Assembly (NCBI GenBank): GCA_033557685.1
Contig: JAWQRN010000099.1
Span: forward strand, 1-38,925
Origin: Sperchopsis tessellata
Lineage: Eukaryota; Arthropoda; Insecta; Coleoptera; Hydrophilidae
Length of the DNA stretch: 38,925 bases
Direction: 5' to 3'
Shown piece after piece: positions 24,501 to 32,101 of this stretch (position 1 is the stretch's first letter; each line of letters opens with the position of its first letter). The notes beneath the pieces are model-generated. The model ran no database searches, had not been told where the DNA came from, and saw only the letters and a program-made list of their open reading frames with translations. Position numbers and translations under genes: made by a program.

Positions 24501-27500
24501 GGTTTCATATCTGCTGCTCCTTTAATAATTTGTATTTCAGGTTCTTTCGGCTTACTGACCGCTCCTTCTCCTCGATCGGAGGTTGTTGATTTAACTAATT
24601 GAACCTCTATTTCAATGTTCGTTTCAATTGTTTCACCTCCTCCTGGATCCTTTACTTCGGGAGCCTTCCGAAAAAAAGAACTATCGGCCGATATTTGAGT
24701 AGAAGGTGCGCTTCTATCTGATTTTGCAGTTCTACTAGATTTTTGAGATATTGAGCTGGCAACACTAACGCTATTTCCACCTTCTGATTTGCTTATACTA
24801 GACTTGGTTGATATTGATACATCACTTCGCTTTTCAGATACTTCGGACACATCGGAATAGGTACTACCGCCAGATTTTACACTTCCACTTATAGCTCGTG
24901 ATTGTTTATCTGCAATGGAACGGTCTTCTCCTTCTTCTCCGAATTCTGTAATTTCCGTTACAACTTCTATATTACCATCAGGTGCGTACCTCATTGTAGT
25001 TTCTATTATTCCTGTTGGTCCTTCTGTTGTTATTTCCAAAGAACCGGACTTGGTAACTGTTGTGGTAATATGGATGCCATCGCTGCTAGTTTTCACTAAA
25101 CTTATACCCTCCTCGACTGTAACATCCGCTCCTCCTTCAACTGTTATTTCTGTAATAACTTCTATTTCTTCTTCTTCCTCCTCTGTTGTCTCACCCTCTG
25201 TTACTACTACATCTCCTCCAACAGTAATCTTTTCTCTACCTTGTTCATCTTCTTTTTCTTCTACTTCAGTAGGCACTTTGCCTTCTAATTCTGGGACAGT
25301 TTTTAGTTCAGTCTCGCGTATGCTTACTCTGCTTGCAGGTTTCAAACCTTTAAGATCGGATGATCTTCTTCGTCCACTAGGTACTTTTTCAATTCCACTG
25401 GGTGTCTTTTCTATAACACTAGGTGCTTTTTCTAATACACTTGGGGCTTCTATACTAGGAATACCTGCAGCCTTTTCTCCCTCAGCTTCTGCTGCTACAC
25501 TAGAAACTTTTTCAAGTCCACTTGGTACCTTAGCTAAGCCACTAGGAACTTTTTCCACCCCACTGGGAACTCTTTCCACTCCGCTGGGAACTTTTTCCAC
25601 TCCACTGGGACCTTTTTCCACTCCACTGGAAACTCTTTCCACTCCACTGGAAACTTTTTCTACTCCACTAGGAACTTTTTCCTCTCCACTGGGAGTTTTT
25701 TCCACTCCACTGGGGACTTTTCCCACACCACTGGGAACTTTTCTCACCTCACTGGGAACTTTTTCTAATGCACTAGGAGCTTCTTCTTTAATTATAACTT
25801 TATCGAGTTCACTTGGTACCTCTTCTATTTTCCTGGTTGTTGCCATTTCTCCTTCAACAGGTACCCCTGCCTCTCCAGCGGGTGTTTTTTCAACTGACAC
25901 TATTTTGGCTGATACGCGTTCTAGCTCATCTGTTTTTATTAGCACTTCTTCTTCAGGTATTGACGGTAAGACAGGTATAGGTAATTCACCATCTGGTTCA
26001 TATACTATTTCAGTGTGAGAAGTAGGAATTATAATTTTTTCTTTGAACTCCTCTTCAGCTGGAGCAGGTGGTGAGACAGGTTGCTCTGGTTTTTCTGGTT
26101 TTTCTAGTTGAATGACTCCTGCAGGTTCTTCTATAATAGGAGGATGAACTTGTTGCATGATTTCAGGTGCAGTGCTAGGTCGTTTTACTTCTTCTGCAGG
26201 AGCTCCTTTTACTCCTAAAACAACCATGCTAGTACATTTACAGCAATCACACTTCTCTCTTTTTGGGGCAATTGGAGGTTCCACCAATTTTGCAACATTT
26301 TCTTCTCCTTCACCAGAAGCGTTTACAGGTGGAGGAGGTGGAGGAACTGCTTTCTGCTGAGCTTCTAGGGCATCTTTTAATGTTTGAATAGTATGAGCTT
26401 CACTTAATTTTTGGTTTATTAAATCTTGCTGAAGAGCAGAGCATTTGCAGCGCCATGTTGCAATCTCTTCTTGTAATTTTTTATTTGCAGCATTCGCAGT
26501 GTTCAAACTTTGACACATGTTTTGAATTTGACTTTTGAGACCGCAGATTTCATTGAGATAGTGATCGTCTTTTGAAGAACTGTTCTTTATGGAATCAGAA
26601 AGCATTTCTTCGAGTTTTCTTGTTTTAATCTTCTCGCGTTCTAGCTGCCGAGCAACTGGTCCACCAATATTTTCTTTGTATTGTTTATATTCTAATTGTA
26701 AGTCTTGAAAATCATCATTTAAGCGCTGATTGTCTTCCATAAGTTGTCGGTTCATTGTTTTTAAGGTATCTAACATATCGGTACTTTCTCTTGCTTCACA
26801 CATACACTTTTTATATTCATTTTCTTTTTCGGTCCATAATTGATCGGCTTGTTTAAGGGTTTCAATATATGCTTTTTCTCTTCTATGTAAAGCTCTAATT
26901 TCACACCTTAATGTTTTTTCACTGTCTGCCATTTCTTTTATTTTTTTCATGTACTCCAAATCCATGGAGTGTATTGAAAACATACTTATATTGTCCATTT
27001 CAGGCATTTGCATGGTACCTTTATTACCACAAGGGCAGCCTTCGTTTTCTGGTTTACAAGATTCTGTTATTGCTGCAGCTAGTTGTTTTTCTAATTCTCG
27101 AGCTTGCAAATCTAAATCAATTTGTTCGGTTTGACCGCAAGTGCAGCCAAAATTTTCTTGGTGGTGCTCTTCCGTAGGAAGTGTCCCGCATAAACAATCT
27201 AACTCTATATGTTTAGGATTTTCCGGCGGACTACAAAAACATTTAACGCTTACATCACCTACACTTTCTAAGCCACAAGGGTGGCATTCGCATGTAGGAC
27301 AAACACAAGTTGACTTTTGTTGTTGCAGTTCTTTTATTAAAGAAGTGTCGAATAAACAAGGATGGCATAAGCATGTATCAAGTTTTGATGAGCATTTATA
27401 ACCTGAATCTGATTGGCGTTGATCTTTATTTGAACAGCAACAACCCCCCTGGTTAACATTTACATTGCCAAAATTACTACAATTACAATTTTTATTGCTG

Positions 27501-27925
27501 GCATTGTTATCTACAGTTGCTGATTGTATATATTCATCAGAACAGGGGCCGCATGGGCAACCTGACCTTTGCTCAGCACTTTCCCCCATACAGGGGCTAC
27601 ACAAACAACCTAAATTACCTTGGTTTGATTTTGCTACCTTGAGACCTGGCTCAAATGGGCACGGCCGACAAATACATCCTGTACTCTGATGCTTTGGGAC
27701 CGGCTGAAGGATCGGACAAGGAATGCACTGGCAGTTTTTATTGGTGTTCATTTCTTCTTTATTCTTGTCAGCTTGGTTCGACTCCAAACAAGCCAGTTGT
27801 TGGTGCAGCTCACATTTCTCTGATGCAAGCTGAGCGTTTCGAATCTCGTACTTTTCTAACAAGGCTTCCCAAAATTTCGCTTGCTTTTGCGATTTTTTTG
27901 CTTGATTGCAATCAAATTTCTCCAT
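15536..27925 (-). CDS. Giant Cys-rich, coiled-coil, FN3-ended repetitive protein (4,129 aa), unrecognised
   Basis: A single uninterrupted frame runs from ATG at 27925-27923 (A at -3, in-frame TAA 24 bases upstream) to TAA at 15538-15536. In order: Cys clusters such as CLCSPC and CPCGPC (residues ~85-310); a coiled coil (~318-527); a Pro run; an acidic, Lys- and Ser-rich middle (~540-2390) with arrays of 7-, 6- and 5-residue repeats; about 49 Cys modules (~2399-3810) with consensus HxxxCxCxxCxCxxCxDP and Lys-rich linkers; a helical stretch (~3820-3920); and an 84-residue fibronectin-III-like domain (4046-4129, with LLVKWKAP and GYEIFVD). There is no signal peptide or membrane segment, so it is probably intracellular. 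CxC/CxxC spacing suggests metal binding or disulphide cross-linking. By analogy with Cys-rich sperm-tail proteins a structural flagellar role is possible, but that is inference. No catalytic domain is visible. I recognise no named orthologue. Confidence 0.85.
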   Translation of the reverse strand: MEKFDCNQAKKSQKQAKFWEALLEKYEIRNAQLASEKCELHQQLACLESNQADKNKEEMNTNKNCQCIPCPILQPVPKHQSTGCICRPCPFEPGLKVAKSNQGNLGCLCSPCMGESAEQRSGCPCGPCSDEYIQSATVDNNASNKNCNCSNFGNVNVNQGGCCCSNKDQRQSDSGYKCSSKLDTCLCHPCLFDTSLIKELQQQKSTCVCPTCECHPCGLESVGDVSVKCFCSPPENPKHIELDCLCGTLPTEEHHQENFGCTCGQTEQIDLDLQARELEKQLAAAITESCKPENEGCPCGNKGTMQMPEMDNISMFSIHSMDLEYMKKIKEMADSEKTLRCEIRALHRREKAYIETLKQADQLWTEKENEYKKCMCEARESTDMLDTLKTMNRQLMEDNQRLNDDFQDLQLEYKQYKENIGGPVARQLEREKIKTRKLEEMLSDSIKNSSSKDDHYLNEICGLKSQIQNMCQSLNTANAANKKLQEEIATWRCKCSALQQDLINQKLSEAHTIQTLKDALEAQQKAVPPPPPPVNASGEGEENVAKLVEPPIAPKREKCDCCKCTSMVVLGVKGAPAEEVKRPSTAPEIMQQVHPPIIEEPAGVIQLEKPEKPEQPVSPPAPAEEEFKEKIIIPTSHTEIVYEPDGELPIPVLPSIPEEEVLIKTDELERVSAKIVSVEKTPAGEAGVPVEGEMATTRKIEEVPSELDKVIIKEEAPSALEKVPSEVRKVPSGVGKVPSGVEKTPSGEEKVPSGVEKVSSGVERVSSGVEKGPSGVEKVPSGVERVPSGVEKVPSGLAKVPSGLEKVSSVAAEAEGEKAAGIPSIEAPSVLEKAPSVIEKTPSGIEKVPSGRRRSSDLKGLKPASRVSIRETELKTVPELEGKVPTEVEEKEDEQGREKITVGGDVVVTEGETTEEEEEEIEVITEITVEGGADVTVEEGISLVKTSSDGIHITTTVTKSGSLEITTEGPTGIIETTMRYAPDGNIEVVTEITEFGEEGEDRSIADKQSRAISGSVKSGGSTYSDVSEVSEKRSDVSISTKSSISKSEGGNSVSVASSISQKSSRTAKSDRSAPSTQISADSSFFRKAPEVKDPGGGETIETNIEIEVQLVKSTTSDRGEGAVSKPKEPEIQIIKGAADMKPSDYSISPEDKAHIKPFIEPKDVPSEEVGVRGDGEASKPLVEAESAKGRLQEGGATSSMEQISPEKEGAHRVDATSSEETAAADKAKLIGDKAALRKEGDFGKDLSSEEKLKFKVIDGKPSTEAGESVKIKVAGEETGSPRAEMGEEADHTDSGGEKGEIVQPTDREILDEESMKTKKGSSPVKSDMSGEEGAPAIEISTEKHPEAGEISSKAEGPQLSEGPQISEGPQASEGPQVPEGPRVSEGPQVSEGPQVTESPQVSEVPQVSEGPEVTEALVIEVPQTTEIKPETFEHDQEAADKTLIEKKEMEKFVSAESTPAEGDIQEIKLAPEIDHVISEEAKLEPAEIELKPTSAEKAPEKVSQEETALEKDLSQRAAPVSLSKEIAVKSEEKQISEGTQDGALAAEIPDSIEVELDKETELKVEKDEKIPSAIDKEKEASVKQIEESKPVTKPEGLPTQPTLKPGKEAKKAAPRTDVSSEESSIEEIIGGIDNDELRRGVQDALNKANAEVIRALDEANKNVNEALEKANKDVENALLLALQQGPPRISKKKSKPKRQGPIEAEEEPELETTGEEEPIVRAAQIEPEPIAKVPIKEEPVQEEPVKEKPVKEEAVKEGPVKDEPVKEGEVKEEPVKQEPVKEEHVKEELVKEKSVKEESVTDLSMKEPVIGEPLKEEVVVPTVIEEPLKEEVVVPTVIKEELPVVPSAKAAEPVTLEEPKKEEVIEKTEEVPSMRKEEIEKPKEVTAKSMEQISEKQLEVTDYTKEAEHVKEVEPEKAESIEPAEPEKVETQVSKLVSEPESKKSEPKVEEEIEITVETELKIEETRGRTTEITTEVEVTVTTPAREEPPEIEEPVKEQPKEETKEPPEKVSVPSEHIKRKEPEVIEQEKESVTEETSTHKSKTQQEDSSIPVVKTEEPSPVRAAGLGEDVAQYEAKPKKSVEKGDKKEHTPGKKISTHEVKDLVAGILTDTHEAVSRRSVKLDEESTKHEIKGDAQDIHLEKEERKEPREMVKEAKESKLAKEYETEQKEHRPEAQKQSIEGVGRRDSKEKPRDTDDFDRKRRVSTEKEHRRGSEERKQKEKEEGERRESVKKRKESIDKVAKLEPIDEKNVKRRESAEERKRKKSKELERAEAKRPSTEPAISKSEQLAEEEKTQKRKLSRERSDVPEPSKRRRSSERRRSKTGSEPSVTAAEKVGGTGKPADRATESDKRRRPSKTAEPSEPIQSTDSKLVPGGRRESASRASKSKIPTPVSKKTPTEKCDCTPVCLCETCDPEIMQQRKKQPPAIEKCDCPKCECEVCDPVVTPKRTPCKPEHGFNCQCCECRCEDCPDPRKKKKHPFQCQCCECRCDDCKDPTKKKNAESAGQRPVTAPEKLESTPLAPAAYSPKRSASAETPSPTQKDAASLTQKGTPDTMKDHAPPTEPSPRRASSLEKRPAKKSHPPDCDCDACSCDFCDPQFDVHDENCTCVDCLCTECTDPKKRKTDAKKDAPPPPKGGGHFKGCDCIECLCNPCIPSEHPTNCDCVECLCQECIDPTKSKKGPTPVALSKSEPAHVLDGHPSDCNCTECLYDPKTPKYKAIHSPDCNCEDCTCKPCEPPPREHGPLCDCIDCLCVTCAGVEKPSEDKEHHPDCTCIDCLCEEGVELVQRPEGGDRPAGTKEGHPVNCDCFECLCELCPDPRHRKEGMGYHLIDCDCPDCICAPCTDPKRRKGVAKPGGKETHGIDCDCLDCLCENCPDVSKSKGTGVASHPITCDCSDCICAPCTDPKRSKGSAKPGGKETHDIDCDCLDCLCENCPDVSKSKGTGVAAHPITCDCPECICDDCPDPNRRKGKAAAHPMACNCPECVCDPCADPTMLRKRTIHGETCKCDECLETCCMPKEGKPSGDQKSMSTIIQEQQDKQVKHGPTCDCVDCICDPCNDPSILAKRQTTVVGYAGHSPNCDCPTCSCDPCGPEGTRPANKPMLPGHPVGCRCNPCLHKKAAVKKAHMPGCDCLDCLCNPCGPPQGRKSSKDNGHSTTCDCAECACEECGDPTKNKKHQSGDHPPECDCIDCLCDPCADPRKKKSHDPECDCIDCLCDTCGDPRKRKHAPSCDCDECVCDPCSDPNKQKKHGPSCDCEICECDPCADPSKQKSHGPSCDCTDCICDPCADPKKAKKAHGPTCDCAQCECDPCADPSKKKSHGPSCDCTDCLCDPCADPNKVKKAHGPTCDCEQCQCDPCADQSKQNSHGPSCNCTDCICDPCADPKKAKKAHGPTCDCEQCQCDPCADPNKQNSHGPTCFCEQCMCDPCTDPSKQKAHGPTCDCADCQCDPCADPTKQKSHGPECDCVDCICDPCVDPTKGKGNESHSPTCNCVDCLCSPCSDPSKAKAKAKDHLPSCNCDQCVCDPCADTLVSKRKMPHSPSCDCAECVCDTCGDTSKRKRSSSIHEVECKCEQCECDPCADPKKRRQSISKSTPISAHPPGCACISCKCQHCEDTKASRKALTSHPDNCECDQCVCDPCIDPLKKRKSSASKHSQDCDCEQCVCEPCVDPSKGKRISSSKHSSDCRCEKCICEKCIDPSKGGKHSSSDRRSSAQKEASDHPDDCDCPDCSCDPCVDPKKKKKSNHPDHCDCIECLCEKCEELTRKSLPNTYSAPVKGQPDGPRRKSKDLHDSNCSCPDCVCKPCPKKPTNGQDEWVAMNNDKLQTRLESIEKENKQRYQEMSELRSLMKQIRCACTEAEKQASRCPEPGFTKKASSFKNTLSGLQVALAALQDKCRTKDRMIEAMTKELKMRGNSNVFDEMLRNMSNRCNTAPADYDRTAVCDNLPRPPLPRIDERPMSDGFNNQRNNIQGQGQTQRICPTTQQPCRCASPNGPCDQVKSNGMNGGTIINGGKIVNGGNTGNDANGTIACSGRGGGVDPSPMEVTMVRRISPDSLLVKWKAPASISITGYEIFVDDALKTRVHSAGRTSSVIDTLELRQNVTIAIYALSDAGRCQPPATAVFQVK
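17600..18160 (-). repeat. 141-bp tandem dimers of the Cys module
   Basis: The word CGCAAGTAGG or its variant recurs at 17731, 17872 and 18013, an exact 141-bp period. It encodes 47 residues, meaning two Cys modules: one of type HGPTCDCEQCQCDPC and one of type HGPSCDCTDCICDPC with a KKAKKA linker. The two module types alternate, so the dimer is the unit of amplification here. Confidence 0.85.
19057..19419 (-). repeat. 180-bp tandem duplication within the Cys array
   Basis: The word ACATGTTATCGGATGTG occurs at 19061 and again at 19241, with near identity across the following 180 bases. The duplicated unit encodes 60 residues (two modules, HPITCDC type and H(D/G)IDCDCLDC type). Near identity implies a recent unequal exchange or gene conversion. 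Confidence 0.85.
22500..22730 (-). repeat. 15-bp in-frame repeats encoding KEEPV-type pentapeptides
   Basis: About 14 imperfect copies of a 15-base unit encode (K/Q)(E/D)(E/G/K)(P/S/A)V. The result is a strongly charged, low-complexity segment at about residues 1732-1808. Just downstream in the genome (about 22410-22490) a 42-bp unit encoding EEPLKEEVVVPTVI is present twice. Confidence 0.85.
23680..23870 (-). repeat. 18-bp in-frame repeats encoding SEGPQV-type hexapeptides
   Basis: About ten copies of an 18-base unit encode SEGPQV and variants (SEGPQL, PEGPRV, TESPQV, SEVPQV). They fall at roughly residues 1352-1415 of the giant protein. The regular frame and Pro/Gly content suggest an extended spacer. 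Confidence 0.85.
25500..25775 (-). repeat. 21-bp in-frame repeats encoding EKVPSGV heptapeptides
   Basis: About 13 copies of a 21-base unit encode EKVPSGV with small changes (ERVSSGV, EKGPSGV, AKVPSGL). They occupy roughly residues 717-808 of the giant protein. The Pro-Ser-Gly in every unit argues against a coiled coil and for a flexible or phosphorylatable linker. Confidence 0.9.
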
Positions 27926-29910
27926 TTTCCGAAGAAAGGCACATTTTTAACGTAAAATTTAACAGAAAATGGAGGAATTACTAAAATTTTGTAGTATTAC
28001 ATGAATAACACTATGATTTCTTGACAAATTTCATCGCGAAATGACGTTTTTTGTTTCACCAATCAAAGATATCTAGTTATCGTTTCTTGTTGGGTCGAGG
28101 CTTATAGCCCCTTCCTCTAAATTAAATTCGGTGTACGTTTGTAGTGTTAAATTAATGGCAATATATTTCAGCTATTGCTAAATATATTCGCTATGGATAA
28201 ACACAGCACACCTGAGAAATTCTAATTTTAATGAATCTCATGTCTGAATAATCTATAATATTCGGTATCAAACAGATTAACATCATTTCAGAAAAATGGT
28301 GTGTACTAGGGTAATTTCTGGATTATATGTAACACCCACCCCAGCTTTGATTGATTGTACATACTTTTGGTCTAGACACCATTTTACAATCTATTCATGC
28401 TATGAAGTCACACCTAGCCAACCCAAATGTTGTCTTTAATGGTTACCTAGGAAAGTAGACTGTCTATGACTAGCACTTTTGAAAGATACATGCTATTCTA
28501 TACTTAGCACTTTTGAGAGCTACTTGCCAGACTACACCCAGAACTATATGCCATGATAATATCCCCCTCAACAGTGGACAAAACGTTGTCATAAATAGAA
28601 GTCAACACACTATTATCTACAGGAAAACCTGAAGATATTACAATATAATTAAAACATTTTACCCAATCGAAAAAAAAAAAAACACTGATTGAGTTCGTAC
28701 TCAGGACTCCTAGATCAAAAAGTGTTACATGTGGGTATACAACTTAATATCCACTCTAAACGACAAATATCATGATTTGAATTGATTCATGTTCAGGGAA
28801 ATGACTGACTGTGTATTTTTTTTTGAAAATTGATATTTCAACGTTTTTTTCATCGTGGCCACATTTTATGTCACAAACCACTTAGCAATGCTACATGTAC
28901 CACCCGTGGTCAATTTTTACATCAGTTCGTTGTTTTTTTACAATTTTTAAGTAGTTTGCCATTAAGACTGCAAAAAAAAAGAATTTTAACAAAAAATATT
29001 AAACGAAAAGGCATTCTTTAACAGTATGTATATTGTACTAGATATAAATTATATGATTAATTTATGTAATGAATAAAAAGAAAAATAAAAATTATAGATT
29101 TGTATAGTTCACGATCAATTTATATCTCAACATATATTTATAAATATTTACGGTCTACATCCTTTACCTTCGCATAGTTTCGTAACATTGACAACCGCTC
29201 TGTTCACAGGAAAATAAGTGTTGTATAACTTATTCTATACCAACTAAAACGAATTTTATTTGCAATTTTGTCTGCCACCAACCTCGTTATTGTATCGTAA
29301 AATTCTCTTATGTCATCTATATGTTATATATAATAAATATTTACGCACACTCTTTCGAATATATAAACGTAAAAGTAAACCGTCCTAAATCTACTTTTAG
29401 GTGGTTTAAATTTTGGTCGTTAGTTCATGGTTTAAAGTGCTCGACTTTTGTTTATGAATAGGATTTTGTTAGCCAACTGTTAAACCAGCCTTAGTCTACG
29501 GTTTAAAAACATTATGAATAAGATTCTATGAGTAAAACACGTTGGCTTTTCCACAATACAAATTTTACTGTTCTATATGTTAATATTGGAACAGCTATAT
29601 ATTAGATAAATGCAATATTTTTAGAATTTTGAATACGGCTAACTTCGTAATATGAGTGGACCAATAAGAACTGCTTCTACAACTATTCGACTGTCAGCTG
29701 TCATTTTTTTGTCATTCCATATGATAAACGTCACTAATGTGTAAAAATATTTAATTATTAATGATTGATGATAGGAATCTGAGTTTTCGCGAAGATAAGT
29801 GAGATGTTGTAATCTTCGAGCTACTTTGAATACTGTTTAATATTACTAGTATAAGTTATACCTTCCACAATCGAATTCAATGTGCCGTTTCTTAATTCTT
29901 TATATACAAA
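27926..29910. promoter_or_regulatory. Divergent intergenic region between the giant gene and Nak
   Basis: About 2 kb separates the two start codons, which point away from each other, so both promoters must lie here unless 5' untranslated exons lie elsewhere. No coding exon is recognised. An AT-rich stretch with A-runs occupies 28660-29120, and a tandem 33-bp partial repeat (TAGCACTTTTGA) occurs near 28471 and 28504. CCAAT occurs near 29660. No specific core promoter element can be assigned with confidence. Confidence 0.4.
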
Positions 29911-31067
29911 ATGAAAAAGTTATTTTCTAAAATCGAAACCAAAATTGATAACACATCTAAAGAAACAAATAATTATCTTGGTAAACAGTTTACTGTGGGT
30001 AGATTTACAGTTACTGTTGAAGATATTTTGGCTGAAGGTGAGGATTTGATCTTAAATTGGAAAGCTTTTGTTTAATTTACAAATGATGATTAAACAAGCA
30101 CTTCGTTCTTATAATTTATTGTTTTTGTGTTACTTATATGATTCTGAAATATTTGTGTAGGTGGTTTTGCGATTGTGTACCTTGTTAAAGCCAATAATGG
30201 AAACCGCTATGCACTCAAAAGAATGTATGTCAACAACGAACAGGACCTCAATGTTGCCAAACGTGAAATACAAATTGCGGTAAGTTCTTTGTTATACTGA
30301 ATTATTTTGATTTCCTACTATTCTTTACATTTGGCTGGTGTATTCTTACATTAAGCAAGTCAGGTATCTCTTGTACATATATACAATTTTTAAGTTTTAG
30401 TTTAAAACATACTTGGGTATTGTGTGTAATGTGATATTGTAGAGATTCTGTATAGGTTAGTGTGTTTTATGCATGTGTTTGCACAGTGCTTATTTGTTTC
30501 TACGGATGGCGGAGGCAAATATTACTATACCAGCCGGGAATTTTGTACTAAACGTGTGTATAATTTGCTGGAGTGTTTTAAATTCTGCTAATTTTACAAT
30601 AGTTACGTATTAAACATAACAGTAACTCATTACCTATTCTTGTTTTATAAATGGAAATGGAAAGGGCAAACTGCCACAATTTTTATTTCATCAATACATT
30701 AAGTGTATACAGAACTTTGATTACTTTCAAGGTAAAGGCAGACTAATGCTTTTTTACCTTCTATTTATTGAATTCTAAAGTCAGAAACGTCTGAGTAACA
30801 AATAATTTGTTTGCATTGCAGAGCAATCTTAGTGGCCACAAAAATATAATTGGCTATGTAGACTCCAGCTTAACAGCTACGGGTGGAGGTGTATATGAGG
30901 TTTTGCTGTTGATGCCGTACTGTCAAAACAACGTCCTTGGCCTTATGAAAACTCGCGGAAAAGCCAATTTCACAGAACAAGAAGTACTGACCATATTTTG
31001 CGATACATGTGAAGCCGTCTCTAGACTTCATCACTGCCAAACACCAATCATACATAGGGATTTAAAG
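29911..31067 (+). CDS. Nak: Numb-associated kinase (AAK1/BIKE family), first three coding exons, partial
   Basis: Coding exons 29911-30037, 30161-30279 and 30822-31067 join in phase to 164 residues. ATG has A at -3. The protein starts MKKLFSKIETKID, then shows the kinase glycine-rich loop AEGGFAIVYLV (41-51), the ATP-binding Lys in YALKRM (Lys62), the helix-C Glu in KREIQIA (Glu78) and the catalytic-loop start IIHRDLK (158-164). This N-terminal leader plus the AEGGF loop is typical of the AAK1/GAK/BIKE Ser/Thr kinases, which phosphorylate the AP2 mu subunit and act in clathrin endocytosis and Numb localisation. The exon ends exactly after RDLK at a GTAAGT donor. No next exon (expected to start VENIL) is visible before the window ends, so the intron is at least 7.8 kb. 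Confidence 0.92.
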
Positions 31068-31119
31068 GTAAGTGATTTTTTTCCAAAATTAGTCATATTT
31101 CTGGACAGAAATCAAATTT

Positions 31120-31916
31120 CAGTAAAACCCCATTTACTGCTACTTTGATGAACGCTGATTTGATTTAACGAGTTATTTTTAACAGTATAAAAAATTGATT
31201 GATAAATGTGTGAAACGAGTGTGGAAGAAGGTATGGCTGGAGACATTCAAGAAATTTCTACAAGAAGACCTCACTGTTAACAAAATTATCAACCTAGTCA
31301 AATCAGCAGAAGTAGGAGATGTAGATGAGGAGGAAATGGAGGAGTTACAGCAGGTTTCTGGTGAGAACTTTATCAACGACGACCTTCAAGAAGTAGTAGA
31401 ACAAGGGACTCATGCAGAATCTGAAAATAGAGATTCTGAAAACAAAGAACGCAAAAAACTTGTTATAGATTTTCTCAGTAAAAGTTTGGTGATGATACCC
31501 AAAATCATTGATCCATTTGTACCTAATAATCCAGATTTTTTAAAAAGTACAAATGCAAGACGAGGTGATTTGGATGTGATCTCTTGATATTGACAATTAC
31601 TTAATGAGATAAAAAGAAAATGAAAAATGGCACTAGATGATTCCATAACAAAAAAAATCGAGAATTTCAGAAGGGCTAGAACCTTCTATAGCAAAAAAAT
31701 AAATTTTGTATTTCTGTGTACTTTGTATATGTGTTATGTATATGATTATACAAGTTAATATAACAATTACTTAAAATTAAAGTAAAACTTGTTTATTTTT
31801 GGTCATGTATCTTCTGTCCCTATTTACTATGTGTTGAAATGACTCCGTTCAACGTTGTTTCATTTAGTGCTTTTTCTTCTAGGAACACATCCTGGGCGTT
31901 AATCGGGGCGTTACTG
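31120..31916 (+). mobile_element. Internally deleted Tigger/pogo element in a Nak intron
   Basis: The left end CAGTAAAACCCCATTTACTG and the right end, which on the opposite strand reads CAGTAACGCCCCGATTAACG, are imperfect inverted repeats of the pogo/Tigger type. A TA follows the right end, but the left flank is TT, so the expected TA duplication is imperfect. Inside, an open frame at about 31187-31587 begins YKKLIDKCVKRVWKKVW, resembling the C-terminal part of a Tigger/CENP-B-like transposase after its catalytic core, with an acidic region. DNA-binding and catalytic regions are missing. The copy is in the same orientation as Nak. Confidence 0.7.
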
Positions 31917-32101
31917 TATATATATATAGGGAGTATGAGAGATGGTATAAAGTACTATGTTTTCGGAATCGGTGTTATGATTTAGAACAGCAATTTGAAA
32001 TTCAATAGTTAGTATGTGAGTTTACAAAATACAAAAAGCGAGTTGGAAAATGTTATATAAAAGGGAAATTTGACATTTGATACTAAGTTCATTGCTATGT
32101 A

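Noticed and set aside
24915..26018. Plus-strand open frame of 367 codons rich in Ser, Thr, Pro and Gly, opposite the giant gene
   Set aside because: It is the reverse-strand shadow of the 21-bp and other in-frame repeats; its own peptide repeats mirror EKVPSGV. It has no separate motif or promoter. Other plus-strand frames in 15.7-27.9 kb are rejected for the same reason.
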